A DNA stretch of 64,000 nucleotides from Verrucomicrobiota bacterium (GCA_013820875.1 JACDHS010000004.1:1-64000), one strand, 5' to 3'; numbered from the stretch's first letter, positions 26,817-36,420 are shown. Numbers and translations: made by a program. Notes: a model not told the origin generated them from the sequence alone.

Positions 26817-28610
26817 TCATTTAATGAGCGTCAGTGTCACGCGACGCAGGTCCATAACAGATTCTCCCGGAATCTCCAACGCGCGAAGCATCAGCGGGGC
26901 CTGCCCTTTGGTCAGCGCGATTTCGCCCAGTTTCAAGGTGCGGAACTCTTTCATTTGCGACTCACCAGGTGGGCGGGGAATCGTATCCTGATTCGTGTAA
27001 AGTGGGGGATCCCAACCGGGCGCCACTCTGCCAGCGAGGCGACTCTCTTTGAAACTCAGTTCGATGATCGATCCAGCATCCGCCAACGGGCAGGTGTAAT
27101 CCACAGTCACCTCGTAGCGGCCAGTCGTCGCGACATCCAGAAGCCAGGCCACGCTGTCGCCTTTGCTTGTCCAGTTTACAAAATAGGAGCAATTTGGCGC
27201 GCCGCTGCTTCGTTTCACATTACCGCCCGGTTCACCATCGCGCGCCGGGAGCATGGTGATTGGAAATTCCGGGTACCCGGCTGAGATGGGACGCGGATCG
27301 ACTGCATTTTTGCCTCTGGCCTTCATGATAGAACCGTCTGGGCTGCCAAACATCTCCCGCCGCCACGCCTTCACTGCGGCGCTCAAACTCGCGGCAATGT
27401 CGGGCTCCTTATCCGTCACCGGGGTTGCCTGGCCCGGATCAGCGACCATATCATAAAGCTGGCCAGCGGAATCCAATCGGTGCCGTTGCGTGCGCACGCT
27501 GATGTTATTACCCCACGTGGAGAAAATCATTCGATCAGGCCAGTCACCGCGTCGTTTCAAGAGCAGGGGGCTGAGATCCCGGCCATCAAGCGGTTTGTCG
27601 CCGACACGCCGAATGCCCGTCAACTTCGTCAGCGTTGGCAGCAGATCAATCGCGCCAGTGATCTGGGTAACGGTGTGGCCTTTAGGCAGTTTCGCCGGCC
27701 AGCGAATGAAGAATGGGGAACGGATGCCGCCTTCGTCAGTCTGGCCTTTCTTGCCTTTCATGCCGCCGTTCCAACGAAAGCTGTTCGGGCCATTATCGGA
27801 AAAATAAATGACGATGGTATTCTTCGTCAGCTTCAACTCCTGGAGCTTGTTGAGGACACGGCCCACGTTCCAGTCCTGGTTCTCCATCATTGCGAGAGCG
27901 CAACGAGTTTCATCAGGCGCCTCCTTGCCGGGATCGGTGGCGTGCTGGGTAATGGACTTGTTCTTGAACCGTTGCCAATCCTTTTCCGGCGCGGCCCACG
28001 GCGAGTGCGGTGTAGTGAACGGCACGTAACAGAGAAAGGGGCGCGTTTTGTTTTGCTCAATGAATCGCAGTGCGCGATCCGTGCAGACATCAACGATGTA
28101 ACCTTCGGTGCGGACCATGCGCCCGTTGTCCTCGAGAGGCGCATCGAAGTATTCACCCCAGTGACCTGAGGTGTGGCCGAAGTATTCGTCAAAACCCCGC
28201 GCCATCGGATGATATGGCCACTGGCTTCCATTGTGCCATTTACCAAAAGCGCCAGTGGCATAGCCTGCGGCCTTGAACGCATCAGCGACGGTCTTCTCAT
28301 CCAGGTCCAGCCGTTCTTGTCCGGTGGAAACGCCACGCACACCGCCGCGTGGATGGTAACGTCCCGTGAGGAACTCCGCGCGCGTCGGCGAACAGACCGG
28401 GGAAACGTAAAATCGATCGAGCGTCACCCCAGCTTTGGCGATGGAATCAATGTTGGGCGTGGCAACCTGCCTGTTGCCATTGACGCTGTAATCACCCCAA
28501 CCAGCATCGTCGGCGAGGAAGATCACGACATTCGGCGGCGTAGCCCCGGAGATAGTTGTTACAAACAGGATCCAGACCAATAGTGAACAAGCGGGGAAGA
28601 TATTTCTCAT
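26817..28610 (-). CDS. secreted sulfatase with C-terminal beta-domain
   Basis: 597 aa. N-terminal signal peptide and the sulfatase fold with LADDAGWGD, formylglycine Cys73 in CSPTRAEFLTGRYHPRGG, and YFSDNGPN. After about residue 430 comes an extra region of about 165 aa (YFVNWTSKGDSVAWLLDVAT and VTVDYTCP) that looks like a carbohydrate-binding beta-sandwich. That extension is absent from the two neighbours. It is the first gene of the three-sulfatase operon. Confidence 0.9.
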   Translation of the reverse strand: MRNIFPACSLLVWILFVTTISGATPPNVVIFLADDAGWGDYSVNGNRQVATPNIDSIAKAGVTLDRFYVSPVCSPTRAEFLTGRYHPRGGVRGVSTGQERLDLDEKTVADAFKAAGYATGAFGKWHNGSQWPYHPMARGFDEYFGHTSGHWGEYFDAPLEDNGRMVRTEGYIVDVCTDRALRFIEQNKTRPFLCYVPFTTPHSPWAAPEKDWQRFKNKSITQHATDPGKEAPDETRCALAMMENQDWNVGRVLNKLQELKLTKNTIVIYFSDNGPNSFRWNGGMKGKKGQTDEGGIRSPFFIRWPAKLPKGHTVTQITGAIDLLPTLTKLTGIRRVGDKPLDGRDLSPLLLKRRGDWPDRMIFSTWGNNISVRTQRHRLDSAGQLYDMVADPGQATPVTDKEPDIAASLSAAVKAWRREMFGSPDGSIMKARGKNAVDPRPISAGYPEFPITMLPARDGEPGGNVKRSSGAPNCSYFVNWTSKGDSVAWLLDVATTGRYEVTVDYTCPLADAGSIIELSFKESRLAGRVAPGWDPPLYTNQDTIPRPPGESQMKEFRTLKLGEIALTKGQAPLMLRALEIPGESVMDLRRVTLTLIK

Positions 28611-28785
28611 GCTTTATGTAACGCCGATGCCGCTGGATGCAGGTGGGCGAGTGAATGTTAAGAGTATCTGTGGTTTAGAAAAGTTACACTCAAGGTATCC
28701 AGTCAGCCGAACTGTTTACCCAAACACACGAAAACATCAGGGCAAACCAAACCTTTTCCGCCGCGGATTTCACCCGTTGAAATGT

Positions 28786-31023
28786 TCATCTTACTTTTGT
28801 TTTAAGCTTCTCAACCCGCGCCTGTGAATTGTAATCAGGCACGCCGCCCATTTTTTCGTAAACACCGCGTTTGATGAGGACATTGCCTTCGGGCCAGTGG
28901 ACTTGCAGGTTGCCGCGCGCGATCTGGGAGAGAAACACGCGACCTTCGAGGCGGCCCATTTCGTTGACGAGTGCAATGGGATCGTTCTGCTGGACGCCGA
29001 GGCGGGTGGCATCCTCTACGCTCATAAAAATCGCATCGCGCGGCGCGCCAGTGAGTGGATCCACCTCGTCGTAGATGAGGGTGTTGAACTGCTTGCCGCG
29101 GCGGGTGCTGATTTCAAATACACCTGATGCGCGAGCGAGATCGGGTAGCGGCACCGGGCGAAAATGGGCTTTGCCATCCTCGGTTGGAAACTTCCATCCG
29201 GCGCACAGGTGCGCCCCTCCGTATTGAACTGCATCACCCGTTTTTTCAAGGTGCTGAATGCCGTTATAGAATGGAACGATTTCGGCGATCTCTTCGCGCA
29301 TTCGCCAACCGTTTTCGCAACGGAGCAAATGCGCTTTCTCGGGGTGCACGGTGGCAGCGATGTCGCGCAGGATTTTCCACTCTGCTTTGGCTTCGCCCAC
29401 TTGCCGCGGAATCTCCGGGCTGAACGCAATGCGACGTTCGGTGGTTGTTTCAATGCCGCCATCGTCTTGTTCGTAGCGGGTTTTGGCGGGAAGCAAAATG
29501 ACTTCCTCTTTCGCCGCGATAAACATTTGGTCGGTCAGAATGATGTCTTGATGAACGCGCATGGGCAGGTTTGCCATCGCTTTGGCGACGTAATCGGGAT
29601 CGGGCAAGGTGCGAAGGAAATTGCCGCCCAGGCAGTAGAGGAGATCGAGATCGCCCCGGGCGCTCGCATCCACCATTTCGGTGGTCGGCATGCCGGGCCA
29701 GTCTGGAATTGGAAAACCATATTGAGTCGAAAGCGCCTCCGCGTTTGCGGCATTGATCGGTTTGACGCCTGGAAAAGTCGTGGCGTAAGCGCCCATTTCG
29801 GCGCCGCCCTGCACGCTGGAATGTCCGCGAATCGGCATCAAACCGCATTTATCGCGGCCGACATATCCCTTCATTAATCCGAGATTCAACACCATGGAAA
29901 CGGCATCGCCACCGTAGGAGTGCTGGGTGATGCCCATGCTCCAGATGAGCACGGCATTTTTGGCATCGCGGATCAGTTCGGCAAATTCCTGCATGGAACT
30001 ACGCGGCAATCCGGATTGTTTTTCCAATGTGGCCCAGTCGAGACAAGCGGCTGCTGTCTTCAACTCTTCCAATCCTTCCGTCCAGGGTTGAGTAAACGTT
30101 TTGTCCTCCCATCCATTCTCCAAAAGAATCTTTATCACCCCGTAGATGAAGGCGATGTCGCCGCCTTGCGAGACCGGGAACCAGTAATCCATGATATCGG
30201 TGCCGAACATCGCGCTACCAGCCGTGGAAGGAACCCAATAGCGTTCCATGCCCGGTTCGCGATATGGATTCACCATGACCACTTTGGTCCCGAGCTTTTT
30301 GGCTTCGTGAAAATACTTTGTTGTAACCGGTTGATCATTTGCGGGATTCGCGCCGAACAAAATGATCAGGTCGGTCCCGTACCAATCTTTGTAGGAGCAG
30401 GTGGAAGCGGCGACGCCGACTGCATGTTTCATCGCACCCGTGCTGGGTGAATGGCAGAGGCGAGCCGCGTTATCTACGTTGTTTGTGCCAAGGAAGCGCG
30501 CAGCTTTTTGCGCCATGTAATAAACTTCATTGGTCACTCCACGCGAAGTAACGAACAATGCCCAGCGTTTGGGATCAGTGGCTTTGATTTTTTTCGCAAT
30601 ACGAGAGTTGGCTTCTTCCCAGGAAATGCGGCGAAAACCTTTTTCGTTTTTCTCGCGCAACATCGGGTAAGGCAGACGGCCGAGTTCGCGCAGTTGAGCG
30701 TTATCGAGTGCCTGCAGTTTGGAGATATCCGCGAGTAAAGAAACGTCCAGTTCGGAAACGGTGTTGAGTCGAAGCAGGTTCAACCGGGTCATGCAAAGGT
30801 GCGTCCCTTTGATGGTCCAATCATGCAACCCCGCCACACCAAGCGCGCAGCCATCGCACACACCACGTGTGATGACTTTCCAGGCATAAGGAAGATTGTC
30901 CCGATTTTTCCAAATGATCTTCACCATGTCCCGAAAGTGTTTCGGCTTGGTCTGACCGAGCCCGAACGGGACAGCGGATTTTAACTTGTCAGAGAAACTT
31001 TTTTTGATCCGATGATTGGACAT
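28786..31023 (-). CDS. FdhF/YdeP-family molybdopterin oxidoreductase
   Basis: 745 aa, cytoplasmic (no Tat signal). Cluster ligands are C56, C59 (CDGC) and C77, fewer than in a classic four-Cys set, as in YdeP relatives. Molybdopterin-binding stretches include LCHSPSTGAMKHAVG, ILFGANPANDQP and SMGITQHSYGGDAV. YdeP proteins are linked to acid resistance and formate-dehydrogenase-like activity, but the substrate is not settled. It lies next to a short ALDH homologue, 18 bases downstream of it in the same direction. Confidence 0.88.
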   Translation of the reverse strand: MSNHRIKKSFSDKLKSAVPFGLGQTKPKHFRDMVKIIWKNRDNLPYAWKVITRGVCDGCALGVAGLHDWTIKGTHLCMTRLNLLRLNTVSELDVSLLADISKLQALDNAQLRELGRLPYPMLREKNEKGFRRISWEEANSRIAKKIKATDPKRWALFVTSRGVTNEVYYMAQKAARFLGTNNVDNAARLCHSPSTGAMKHAVGVAASTCSYKDWYGTDLIILFGANPANDQPVTTKYFHEAKKLGTKVVMVNPYREPGMERYWVPSTAGSAMFGTDIMDYWFPVSQGGDIAFIYGVIKILLENGWEDKTFTQPWTEGLEELKTAAACLDWATLEKQSGLPRSSMQEFAELIRDAKNAVLIWSMGITQHSYGGDAVSMVLNLGLMKGYVGRDKCGLMPIRGHSSVQGGAEMGAYATTFPGVKPINAANAEALSTQYGFPIPDWPGMPTTEMVDASARGDLDLLYCLGGNFLRTLPDPDYVAKAMANLPMRVHQDIILTDQMFIAAKEEVILLPAKTRYEQDDGGIETTTERRIAFSPEIPRQVGEAKAEWKILRDIAATVHPEKAHLLRCENGWRMREEIAEIVPFYNGIQHLEKTGDAVQYGGAHLCAGWKFPTEDGKAHFRPVPLPDLARASGVFEISTRRGKQFNTLIYDEVDPLTGAPRDAIFMSVEDATRLGVQQNDPIALVNEMGRLEGRVFLSQIARGNLQVHWPEGNVLIKRGVYEKMGGVPDYNSQARVEKLKTKVR

Positions 31024-31040
31024 GGCGTGGAAAACTGCGA

Positions 31041-31910
31041 CTACACTCCTATGGGATGCCAGGCCGTTTTATACTCCACAGTGTCGAGAATCCAGTAGGG
31101 ATCCTCTGCTTTTTCACTGAGCCATTCTTTGGCGTTTAGATTTCGTGCTGCGTAGCGTTTTAGATTGAAAGCAGAGCCGGCTTGAAGTTCTGCACCGATC
31201 TCGGAAACACCTGTTCCATCCACAATCGCATTAATATCCATGTGGCTTGCGAGATGGGTGAGTAATTCAGAACGTTTGCCGCTCAAAACATTGATCACTC
31301 CGCCCGGCAAATCGCTCGTGGCGAGAATTTCAGAAAAGGTCAGCGCGGGGAGCGGGTATTTATCGGACGAAATCACAATGGCGGAATTGCCGCTCAAAAC
31401 GACGGGTGCCACCAGCGAGACAAGAGCGATTAGGCTTGGTTCATCTGGCGCCAGCACGGCCACGACACCCATCGGCTCGGGAGTGGTGAAATTAAAGTGA
31501 GAAGAAGCGACCGGATTCACGCTGCCGAAGATTGGCTGATATTTATCGGTCCATCCCGCGTAATGAACGAGGCGATCGATTGAAGCTGTGACTTCTGCCT
31601 GGGCCTGGTTGCGTTTGGCACCGGTGGATCGTTCGATCTCCGCTACCAATTCTGCGGACCGGCTTTCCAACATTTCCGCGGCGCGATACAGAATTTGTCC
31701 ACGGAGATAAGCTGTTTTCTTCGCCCACCCATCGAAAGCATTGCGAGCGGCCACAGTGGCGTCGCGGAGATCTTTGCGGGATGCCCAGGAGACGTTATCG
31801 AGCGGTTCCCCTTTTGCGGAGTTCGTCGGCAGGACCCGACCGCTTTCGCTCCGCACAAAACTGCCGCCGATGTAGAGCTTGTAAGTTTTTTTTACGCCGA
31901 GACGATTCAT
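31041..31910 (-). CDS. short aldehyde-dehydrogenase-family homologue
   Basis: 289 aa, against about 480 for normal ALDH. Residues about 5-250 match the NAD-binding half (LYIGGSFVRSESGR near the start, then EPMGVVAVLAPDEPSLIALVS, PLPALTFSEIL and LPGGVINVLSG). The catalytic Cys domain is absent. The end (KTAWHPIGV) reads like a finished C-terminus rather than a break, so this may be a short, non-catalytic subfamily. The ATG at 31910 is chosen, since the 61 residues upstream are not ALDH-like. It is followed closely by the molybdopterin gene. Confidence 0.75.
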   Translation of the reverse strand: MNRLGVKKTYKLYIGGSFVRSESGRVLPTNSAKGEPLDNVSWASRKDLRDATVAARNAFDGWAKKTAYLRGQILYRAAEMLESRSAELVAEIERSTGAKRNQAQAEVTASIDRLVHYAGWTDKYQPIFGSVNPVASSHFNFTTPEPMGVVAVLAPDEPSLIALVSLVAPVVLSGNSAIVISSDKYPLPALTFSEILATSDLPGGVINVLSGKRSELLTHLASHMDINAIVDGTGVSEIGAELQAGSAFNLKRYAARNLNAKEWLSEKAEDPYWILDTVEYKTAWHPIGV

Positions 31911-32076
31911 AAGAAAGCGGAGTTCGATAATTCCGCTGTTGGTGCGGAATATAGGAGCTGGATGTTTAGAGAACAACGGAATTTCCAAGGCCTCATGGAG
32001 AGGAAGCATTGGAAGGAATCTAAACACAATGGCCGCTCGCAAGACTGCCAGCGAGACGCTGCCAGCACATGGGTCC

Positions 32077-32535
32077 CTATCGAATTTCTGCAATCGCCTG
32101 GCGGCAATACCATTTCACGGCATTGGACATGACTGGCTGCAGATGTTCGAGTTCCTCGGAGGAACACCACCGGATGTCGTGATGCTCTTCAACAGCGCAT
32201 TGGGCTGCGCTGGAATTCTTCGGGCGCGCCCAGTAAATCATGCCGATATGTTCGTGGGTGTCGCTGATACGATGTATATCGAGAAAACGCGGAGCGATCA
32301 AAGCGCGCGTGCCTGTCTCGGTGGTTGGCGGGCGTTCGCCAATCAGCTCGACTTCAAAACCACATTCTTCGCGGGCTTCACGCAGCGCCGCCATCTCGGG
32401 ATCTTCATCTAATTCGATGTGTCCACCAAGTGGCAGCCATTTATCGAGTTTGCGATGGTGAATCAGAAGAATCTTGCCGCCATGAACGACAAAGATGGCG
32501 ACGGTGAAATCTATTTTCTCATGAATATGGGGCAT
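32077..32535 (-). CDS. Nudix hydrolase
   Basis: 152 aa. The Nudix box is complete: GGHIELDEDPEMAALREAREECGFE fits G-x5-E-x7-REUxEExGU. Such enzymes hydrolyse nucleoside diphosphate-X compounds; the substrate cannot be read from sequence. The C-terminal half contains WARPKNSS and a Trp-rich end as in small housekeeping members. Neighbours on both sides are in the same direction, but the gaps exceed 60 bp. Confidence 0.9.
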   Translation of the reverse strand: MPHIHEKIDFTVAIFVVHGGKILLIHHRKLDKWLPLGGHIELDEDPEMAALREAREECGFEVELIGERPPTTETGTRALIAPRFLDIHRISDTHEHIGMIYWARPKNSSAAQCAVEEHHDIRWCSSEELEHLQPVMSNAVKWYCRQAIAEIR

Positions 32536-32598
32536 GTTTTTAATGGGAATTTAACCACGGATGAACACGGATCGATACGGATTCGGAAAAGCACTTTT

Positions 32599-33165
32599 TC
32601 ATCCGTGCCGATCTGTGGATAATTTCCAATCCCGCTCGAGCATTGCGTAAACCACGTGGTCAACGAAATGGCCATAAAGCCGTTCGGCATCGCGGAGTAC
32701 GCCTTCCGATTTGAATCCCAGCCGTTCAGGAATCGCACGGCTTTTCACATTGTTCGTGGCACAACGGATCTCGACCCTGTTCATCTTCAGTTCAGTAAAA
32801 GCGTAATCAATTAGAGCCCGGCAGCTTCTTGTCATGATCCCTTTCCCTTGCAGATCCGCGCGGAGCCAGTAGCCCATTGCGGTTGAGCGATTCGCAAAGT
32901 CGAAACGATGAAAGCTGATCAATCCGGCAAGGTTTCCTTCAAACCAGATGCAGCAATGCAGGGCTTCCTTCTTTTCACCCTGCTCCCGGCAACTCTCAAC
33001 GAACTTCAAAGTATCGCCGGCCGCTTTTGTCATATCGAGCCAGGGCAACCATTCTCGAAGGTAAGCGCGATTCGAATCGGTTAACGCAAATTGTTGTTCG
33101 GCATCCGTGCTTTGCACTGCCTTGAGCAGGAGATCGGGAGCAACCTGGAGTGAAAACGTGTTCAA
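32599..33165 (-). CDS. GNAT acetyltransferase (RimJ/RimL-like)
   Basis: 188 aa. The GNAT core is visible: GYWLRADLQGKGIMTRSCRALIDYA is the acetyl-CoA loop, and NNVKSRAIPERLGFKSEGVLRDAERLYGHFVDHVVYAML is the RimL-type C-terminal half. There is no ATG before the domain; the start is a TTG at 33165 that overlaps the rnc stop as TTGA, so translation is probably coupled to rnc. Likely targets are N-terminal amines of ribosomal proteins or small molecules. Confidence 0.82.
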   Translation of the reverse strand: MNTFSLQVAPDLLLKAVQSTDAEQQFALTDSNRAYLREWLPWLDMTKAAGDTLKFVESCREQGEKKEALHCCIWFEGNLAGLISFHRFDFANRSTAMGYWLRADLQGKGIMTRSCRALIDYAFTELKMNRVEIRCATNNVKSRAIPERLGFKSEGVLRDAERLYGHFVDHVVYAMLERDWKLSTDRHG

Positions 33166-33857
33166 ACCGTTCTTTCCCGTAGGATGTTCAAGGCGGCGAG
33201 AGCGGCTTCGCTTTCCGCAGCTTTCTTGCTCTTGCCGGAGCCGCGGCCGAGTTCGACGCCGCAGTGAAGGACGACACATTCGAACACCCGATCATGATCC
33301 GGACCACTGGAGGAGATCATTTCATACTCCGGCGCTTCCGGTGAATTGGACTGGAGCAATTCCTGCAATTCGCCCTTGGGATTGTCGAGATTGGGGATAT
33401 CGCTGACCTCACCAAAGCTCCCCTGGAAGGCGCGCAAGATAAATTCGCTTGCGGCATCAAACCCGCCATCGAGAAAGATCGCGCCGATAACAGCTTCAAA
33501 GGCATCGGCCAAAGCAGACTCGCGCGCACGGCCCCCGCTGCTTTCTTCTCCACGACTGAGAATCAGAAATTCACCGAGATCAATGGCGCGCCCTTGTTCA
33601 GCGAGCGCTTTGCCGTTCACCATTTGAGCGCGTGCCTTGGTGAGCGGGCCCTCGTTGAAATCCGGGAATTTCAAATACAACTCGCGCGTCAGGACCAGGC
33701 CAAGAACGGAGTCGCCGAGGAATTCCAGGCGTTGATTGTGTTCGATACTGGGCCCCTGTTCGTGTGCGACCGATGGATGCGTGATGGCAAGGCGCAACAG
33801 GTCAATGTTATGGAACTTGTAACCCAACCGGGTTTGCAATGTTTGAAGATCAGCCAC
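33162..33857 (-). CDS. rnc: ribonuclease III
   Basis: 231 aa double-strand RNA endonuclease for rRNA maturation. The catalytic signature NQRLEFLGDSVLGLV, the second acidic site (ALADAFEAVIGAIFLDGG) and a C-terminal dsRNA-binding domain (about 160-228, ending SKKAAESEAALAALNIL) are present. The length is normal. It is 8 bases downstream of the Cys-pair protein gene and coupled to the GNAT gene. Confidence 0.96.
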   Translation of the reverse strand: MADLQTLQTRLGYKFHNIDLLRLAITHPSVAHEQGPSIEHNQRLEFLGDSVLGLVLTRELYLKFPDFNEGPLTKARAQMVNGKALAEQGRAIDLGEFLILSRGEESSGGRARESALADAFEAVIGAIFLDGGFDAASEFILRAFQGSFGEVSDIPNLDNPKGELQELLQSNSPEAPEYEMISSSGPDHDRVFECVVLHCGVELGRGSGKSKKAAESEAALAALNILRERTV

Positions 33858-33865
33858 AGGACTTT

Positions 33866-34531
33866 TTAAATTTTCGCAGGTTCAACCGATTTTTCCGCCG
33901 AGGGAACTTCTGAAGTGGGCGATTCATCCGGCGACGGTACGCTTTCGGGAGCAGAACCTTCCGGATCTGCGTTTTCCTCCGGGGCGATTCCCACGACATT
34001 AGCTGCTTCTTTCGGGGGAGGATTCAATCCGTATTCCAGAAGATTGGAAACATCCCTTTGCACTTCTTCGAGTTGATTCAACTGAAGATCCGGGTCGGCG
34101 ATCGTGAAGAGATCGCCGCTCTTCGGATGTTCGTAAATGAAGATGCGTCGCCCATCGCGCTTGATCTGCTCTTTAACTTTGAGCAGGCGTTTGCGTTCCA
34201 GCATGACGGCGAGAATGAAACAGGCGGCGGCATGTGAAGGATCATTCTGCTCGATCAGCTTGCGCAGCAATGTTTCGGCGCTCTCTTTCTGGATCGCTTC
34301 TGGCGGGGCTGCGGGCGGAACTTCATAAACACCTTGCCAGCGGGAAATCAGGTTGATCTCAGGGGTGACCGTTTCAGCAAATCTGGTTTTCCAACAGGGT
34401 TCACAGACATCGAGGCGCTTCAGTTCGTGTTTCTCATCGAAAAGGAGCGTAAAATAAGGCTGTTTGTCCGCGAACTTTTGTTCGCAGGTCTGGCACCCGT
34501 GAGCGCGTGACTGAATGTTCCAATCGTTCAT
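33866..34531 (-). CDS. protein with CxxC-CxxC zinc-ribbon-like N-terminus
   Basis: 221 aa, family not recognised by name. The N-terminus has CQTC (residues 13-16) and CEPC (about 43-46), which would form a zinc ribbon. A helical middle (about 75-165) includes a run of basic residues (VMLERKRLLKVKEQIKRDG), and the last 50 residues are Pro/Glu/Ser-rich and probably disordered. It precedes rnc in an apparent operon; similar proteins are common beside housekeeping genes in Verrucomicrobia. Confidence 0.6.
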   Translation of the reverse strand: MNDWNIQSRAHGCQTCEQKFADKQPYFTLLFDEKHELKRLDVCEPCWKTRFAETVTPEINLISRWQGVYEVPPAAPPEAIQKESAETLLRKLIEQNDPSHAAACFILAVMLERKRLLKVKEQIKRDGRRIFIYEHPKSGDLFTIADPDLQLNQLEEVQRDVSNLLEYGLNPPPKEAANVVGIAPEENADPEGSAPESVPSPDESPTSEVPSAEKSVEPAKI

Positions 34532-34671
34532 GCCGTCTGTTCAGAGTCGCAATCGTAATTCGAAAACAAGAACCAGATTAAGATTACGACGGAAAAGAGT
34601 AGGAACAGCCATTCTGCGAAAACAAGTTCAAGTTTTGACAAAAAATGAAACAACACCTTAGCTGGTCACAC

Positions 34672-35883
34672 ATGAAGCCGTCTCGCCTATTCTTGTTCGC
34701 CACACTTTTCCTCTTCCTGGCACAGCCGTTGTTTGCGGCTGAGTTGCCGAAAGTAGGCCTGCGCGTCGCCTACCCGGAGGTGAAACTTAAACGCCCCCTC
34801 TGGCTTTGTGAAGCCCCGGACAAAACCAAAAGAATCTTCGTCGCGCAACAGGATGGCAAGGTGCTCATTCTGCCTGCCGATCGAACCGGGACGAACACCA
34901 TAACCTTTCTCGATCTGACCGATCGTAAACCCTGGGAAAAAAATGAAGAGGGGCTGCTCGGCTTTGCGTTTCACCCGAAGTTCGCGAAGAACGGAAAGTT
35001 TTACCTCTATTACTCACAACAAAAACCGCAGCGCAGCGTGGTGAGTGAATTTCGTGTGTCGAAAGGAAATCCCAACGAAGCCGATAAAGCCAGTGAACGG
35101 ATCGTGATGGAAATACCGCAGCCGGACTGGAATCACAACGGCGGGCAGATCAGTTTCGGTCCGGATGGCTACCTCTACATCGCGCTCGGCGATGGTGGTG
35201 GGCATAATGATAAATATGGGAACAGCCAGAAGACCGACACCCTGCTGGCGAAAATGTTGCGTATTGATGTGGATTCCCGGACCGACGATCTGCAATACGG
35301 CATTCCGCGGAGCAACCCCTTTGTTAAGGATAAAGCATTTCGTCCTGAGACCTGGGCGTGGGGATTGCGCAATCCATGGCGCTTCAGCTTCGATAAGAAA
35401 ACGGGTGAACTTTATTGCGCTGATGTCGGGCAGAACAAATGGGAGGAGATCAATATTATCAAGAAAGGTGGGAATTACGGATGGAACTTCCGCGAAGGGT
35501 TTGAAGAATTTGGGACCAACGCACCGCCTGCGAACGCAAAGTTCCTCGATCCAATTCTCGAATACCCGCACTTCGCGACGCAGACCACCAATCATACGGT
35601 TGGCCTGAGTGTGACGGGAGGATATGTCTATCGTGGGAAGAAGATTCCTGAATTGCGCGGCGTTTATCTTTATGCCGATTTCGTGATGGGAACCATTTGG
35701 GGGTTGCGCTACGAGAAAGGCGAAGTCACCACCCATGGAGTGCTTGTTCCCATGCAGAAAGGATTGAATCCGCCCCGTCAGATTGCCAGCTTCGGTGAAG
35801 ACAATTCCGGTGAAGTTTACGTCCTGGCCTACGACCACCGCATCTACGAATTCGAATCGCTGCAAAAGGTTTCCGCCAAATAG
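34672..35883 (+). CDS. secreted PQQ-type sugar dehydrogenase (glucose/sorbosone family)
   Basis: 403 aa from the ATG at 34672; an ATG at 34645 would add 9 residues before the signal peptide. The signal peptide ends at FAA. The six-bladed propeller family motifs are present: GLLGFAFHPKFAKNGKFYLYYS, HNGGQISFGPDGYLYIALGDGG and ETWAWGLRNPWRFSFD. Related enzymes oxidise sugars in the periplasm using PQQ; whether this one binds PQQ is not certain. It stands alone between divergent and repeat regions. Confidence 0.9.
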   Translation: MKPSRLFLFATLFLFLAQPLFAAELPKVGLRVAYPEVKLKRPLWLCEAPDKTKRIFVAQQDGKVLILPADRTGTNTITFLDLTDRKPWEKNEEGLLGFAFHPKFAKNGKFYLYYSQQKPQRSVVSEFRVSKGNPNEADKASERIVMEIPQPDWNHNGGQISFGPDGYLYIALGDGGGHNDKYGNSQKTDTLLAKMLRIDVDSRTDDLQYGIPRSNPFVKDKAFRPETWAWGLRNPWRFSFDKKTGELYCADVGQNKWEEINIIKKGGNYGWNFREGFEEFGTNAPPANAKFLDPILEYPHFATQTTNHTVGLSVTGGYVYRGKKIPELRGVYLYADFVMGTIWGLRYEKGEVTTHGVLVPMQKGLNPPRQIASFGEDNSGEVYVLAYDHRIYEFESLQKVSAK

Positions 35884-36136
35884 TTGCCGCGCTCCGCCTG
35901 CCTTCTCACCTACTTTCAATCACCCCCTCCCTTCTCTCCGGGCGCATTTCGATACTGCGACGGATCCCCCGAGCGGGTGTAAAAGGGCTGAGTTATCACA
36001 AGCGAAGCAGCGTGTCGATTTGCTACGTTTGAGACCCGAAGAGAAAATTGGCCCTTTTCCAGCCGAATATCCCACCAAAATACTCAAAAGTAGAGAAAAT
36101 GGGCTGTTTATCCATTTTTTCGTTCTGTTTTAGAAC
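35884..36136. other. gene-free stretch before array B
   Basis: About 250 bases with no credible gene. No terminator hairpin was found behind the sugar dehydrogenase. A CCCGGAG/CTCCGGG-like pair near 35935-35975 is too weak to call. Confidence 0.25.
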
Positions 36137-36140
36137 CCTG

Positions 36141-36410
36141 GTTGGCCAACTTGCCGTCAAAACAGAACAAAAAAGTAGCAGGGTTGGCCAACCAGGTATC
36201 CAAAACAGAACGAAAAAGTAGGTGGGTTGGCCAACCAGGTGTCCAAAACGGAACAAAAAAGTAGCAGGGTTGGCCAACCAGGTGTCCAAAACAGAACGAA
36301 AAAGTAGGTGGGTTGGCCAACCAGGTGTCTAAAACGGAACGAAAAAGTAGGTGGGTTGGCCAACGAGGTGTCTAAAACAGGACGAAAAAGTAGCGTGGTT
36401 GGCCCCTTCC
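36141..36410. repeat. array B: 43-bp tandem units with GTTGGCCAAC palindrome
   Basis: Units begin at 36141, 36183, 36226, 36269, 36312 and 36355, with a partial seventh at 36398. The period is 43 bp (42 for the first unit, by one deleted base). Every complete unit has the perfect palindrome TTGGCCAA followed by CAGGTGTCC and an A-rich linker with AACAGAACGAAAAAGTAG. Linker variants alternate (GTAGCAGG / GTAGGTGG). No unique spacers are present, so it is not a CRISPR array. Confidence 0.85.
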
Positions 36411-36420
36411 CTCGCAGCAT

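Noticed and set aside
36141-36410. CRISPR array
   Set aside because: Units follow each other with no variable spacers, and there are no cas genes in the window. The same applies to arrays A, C and D.
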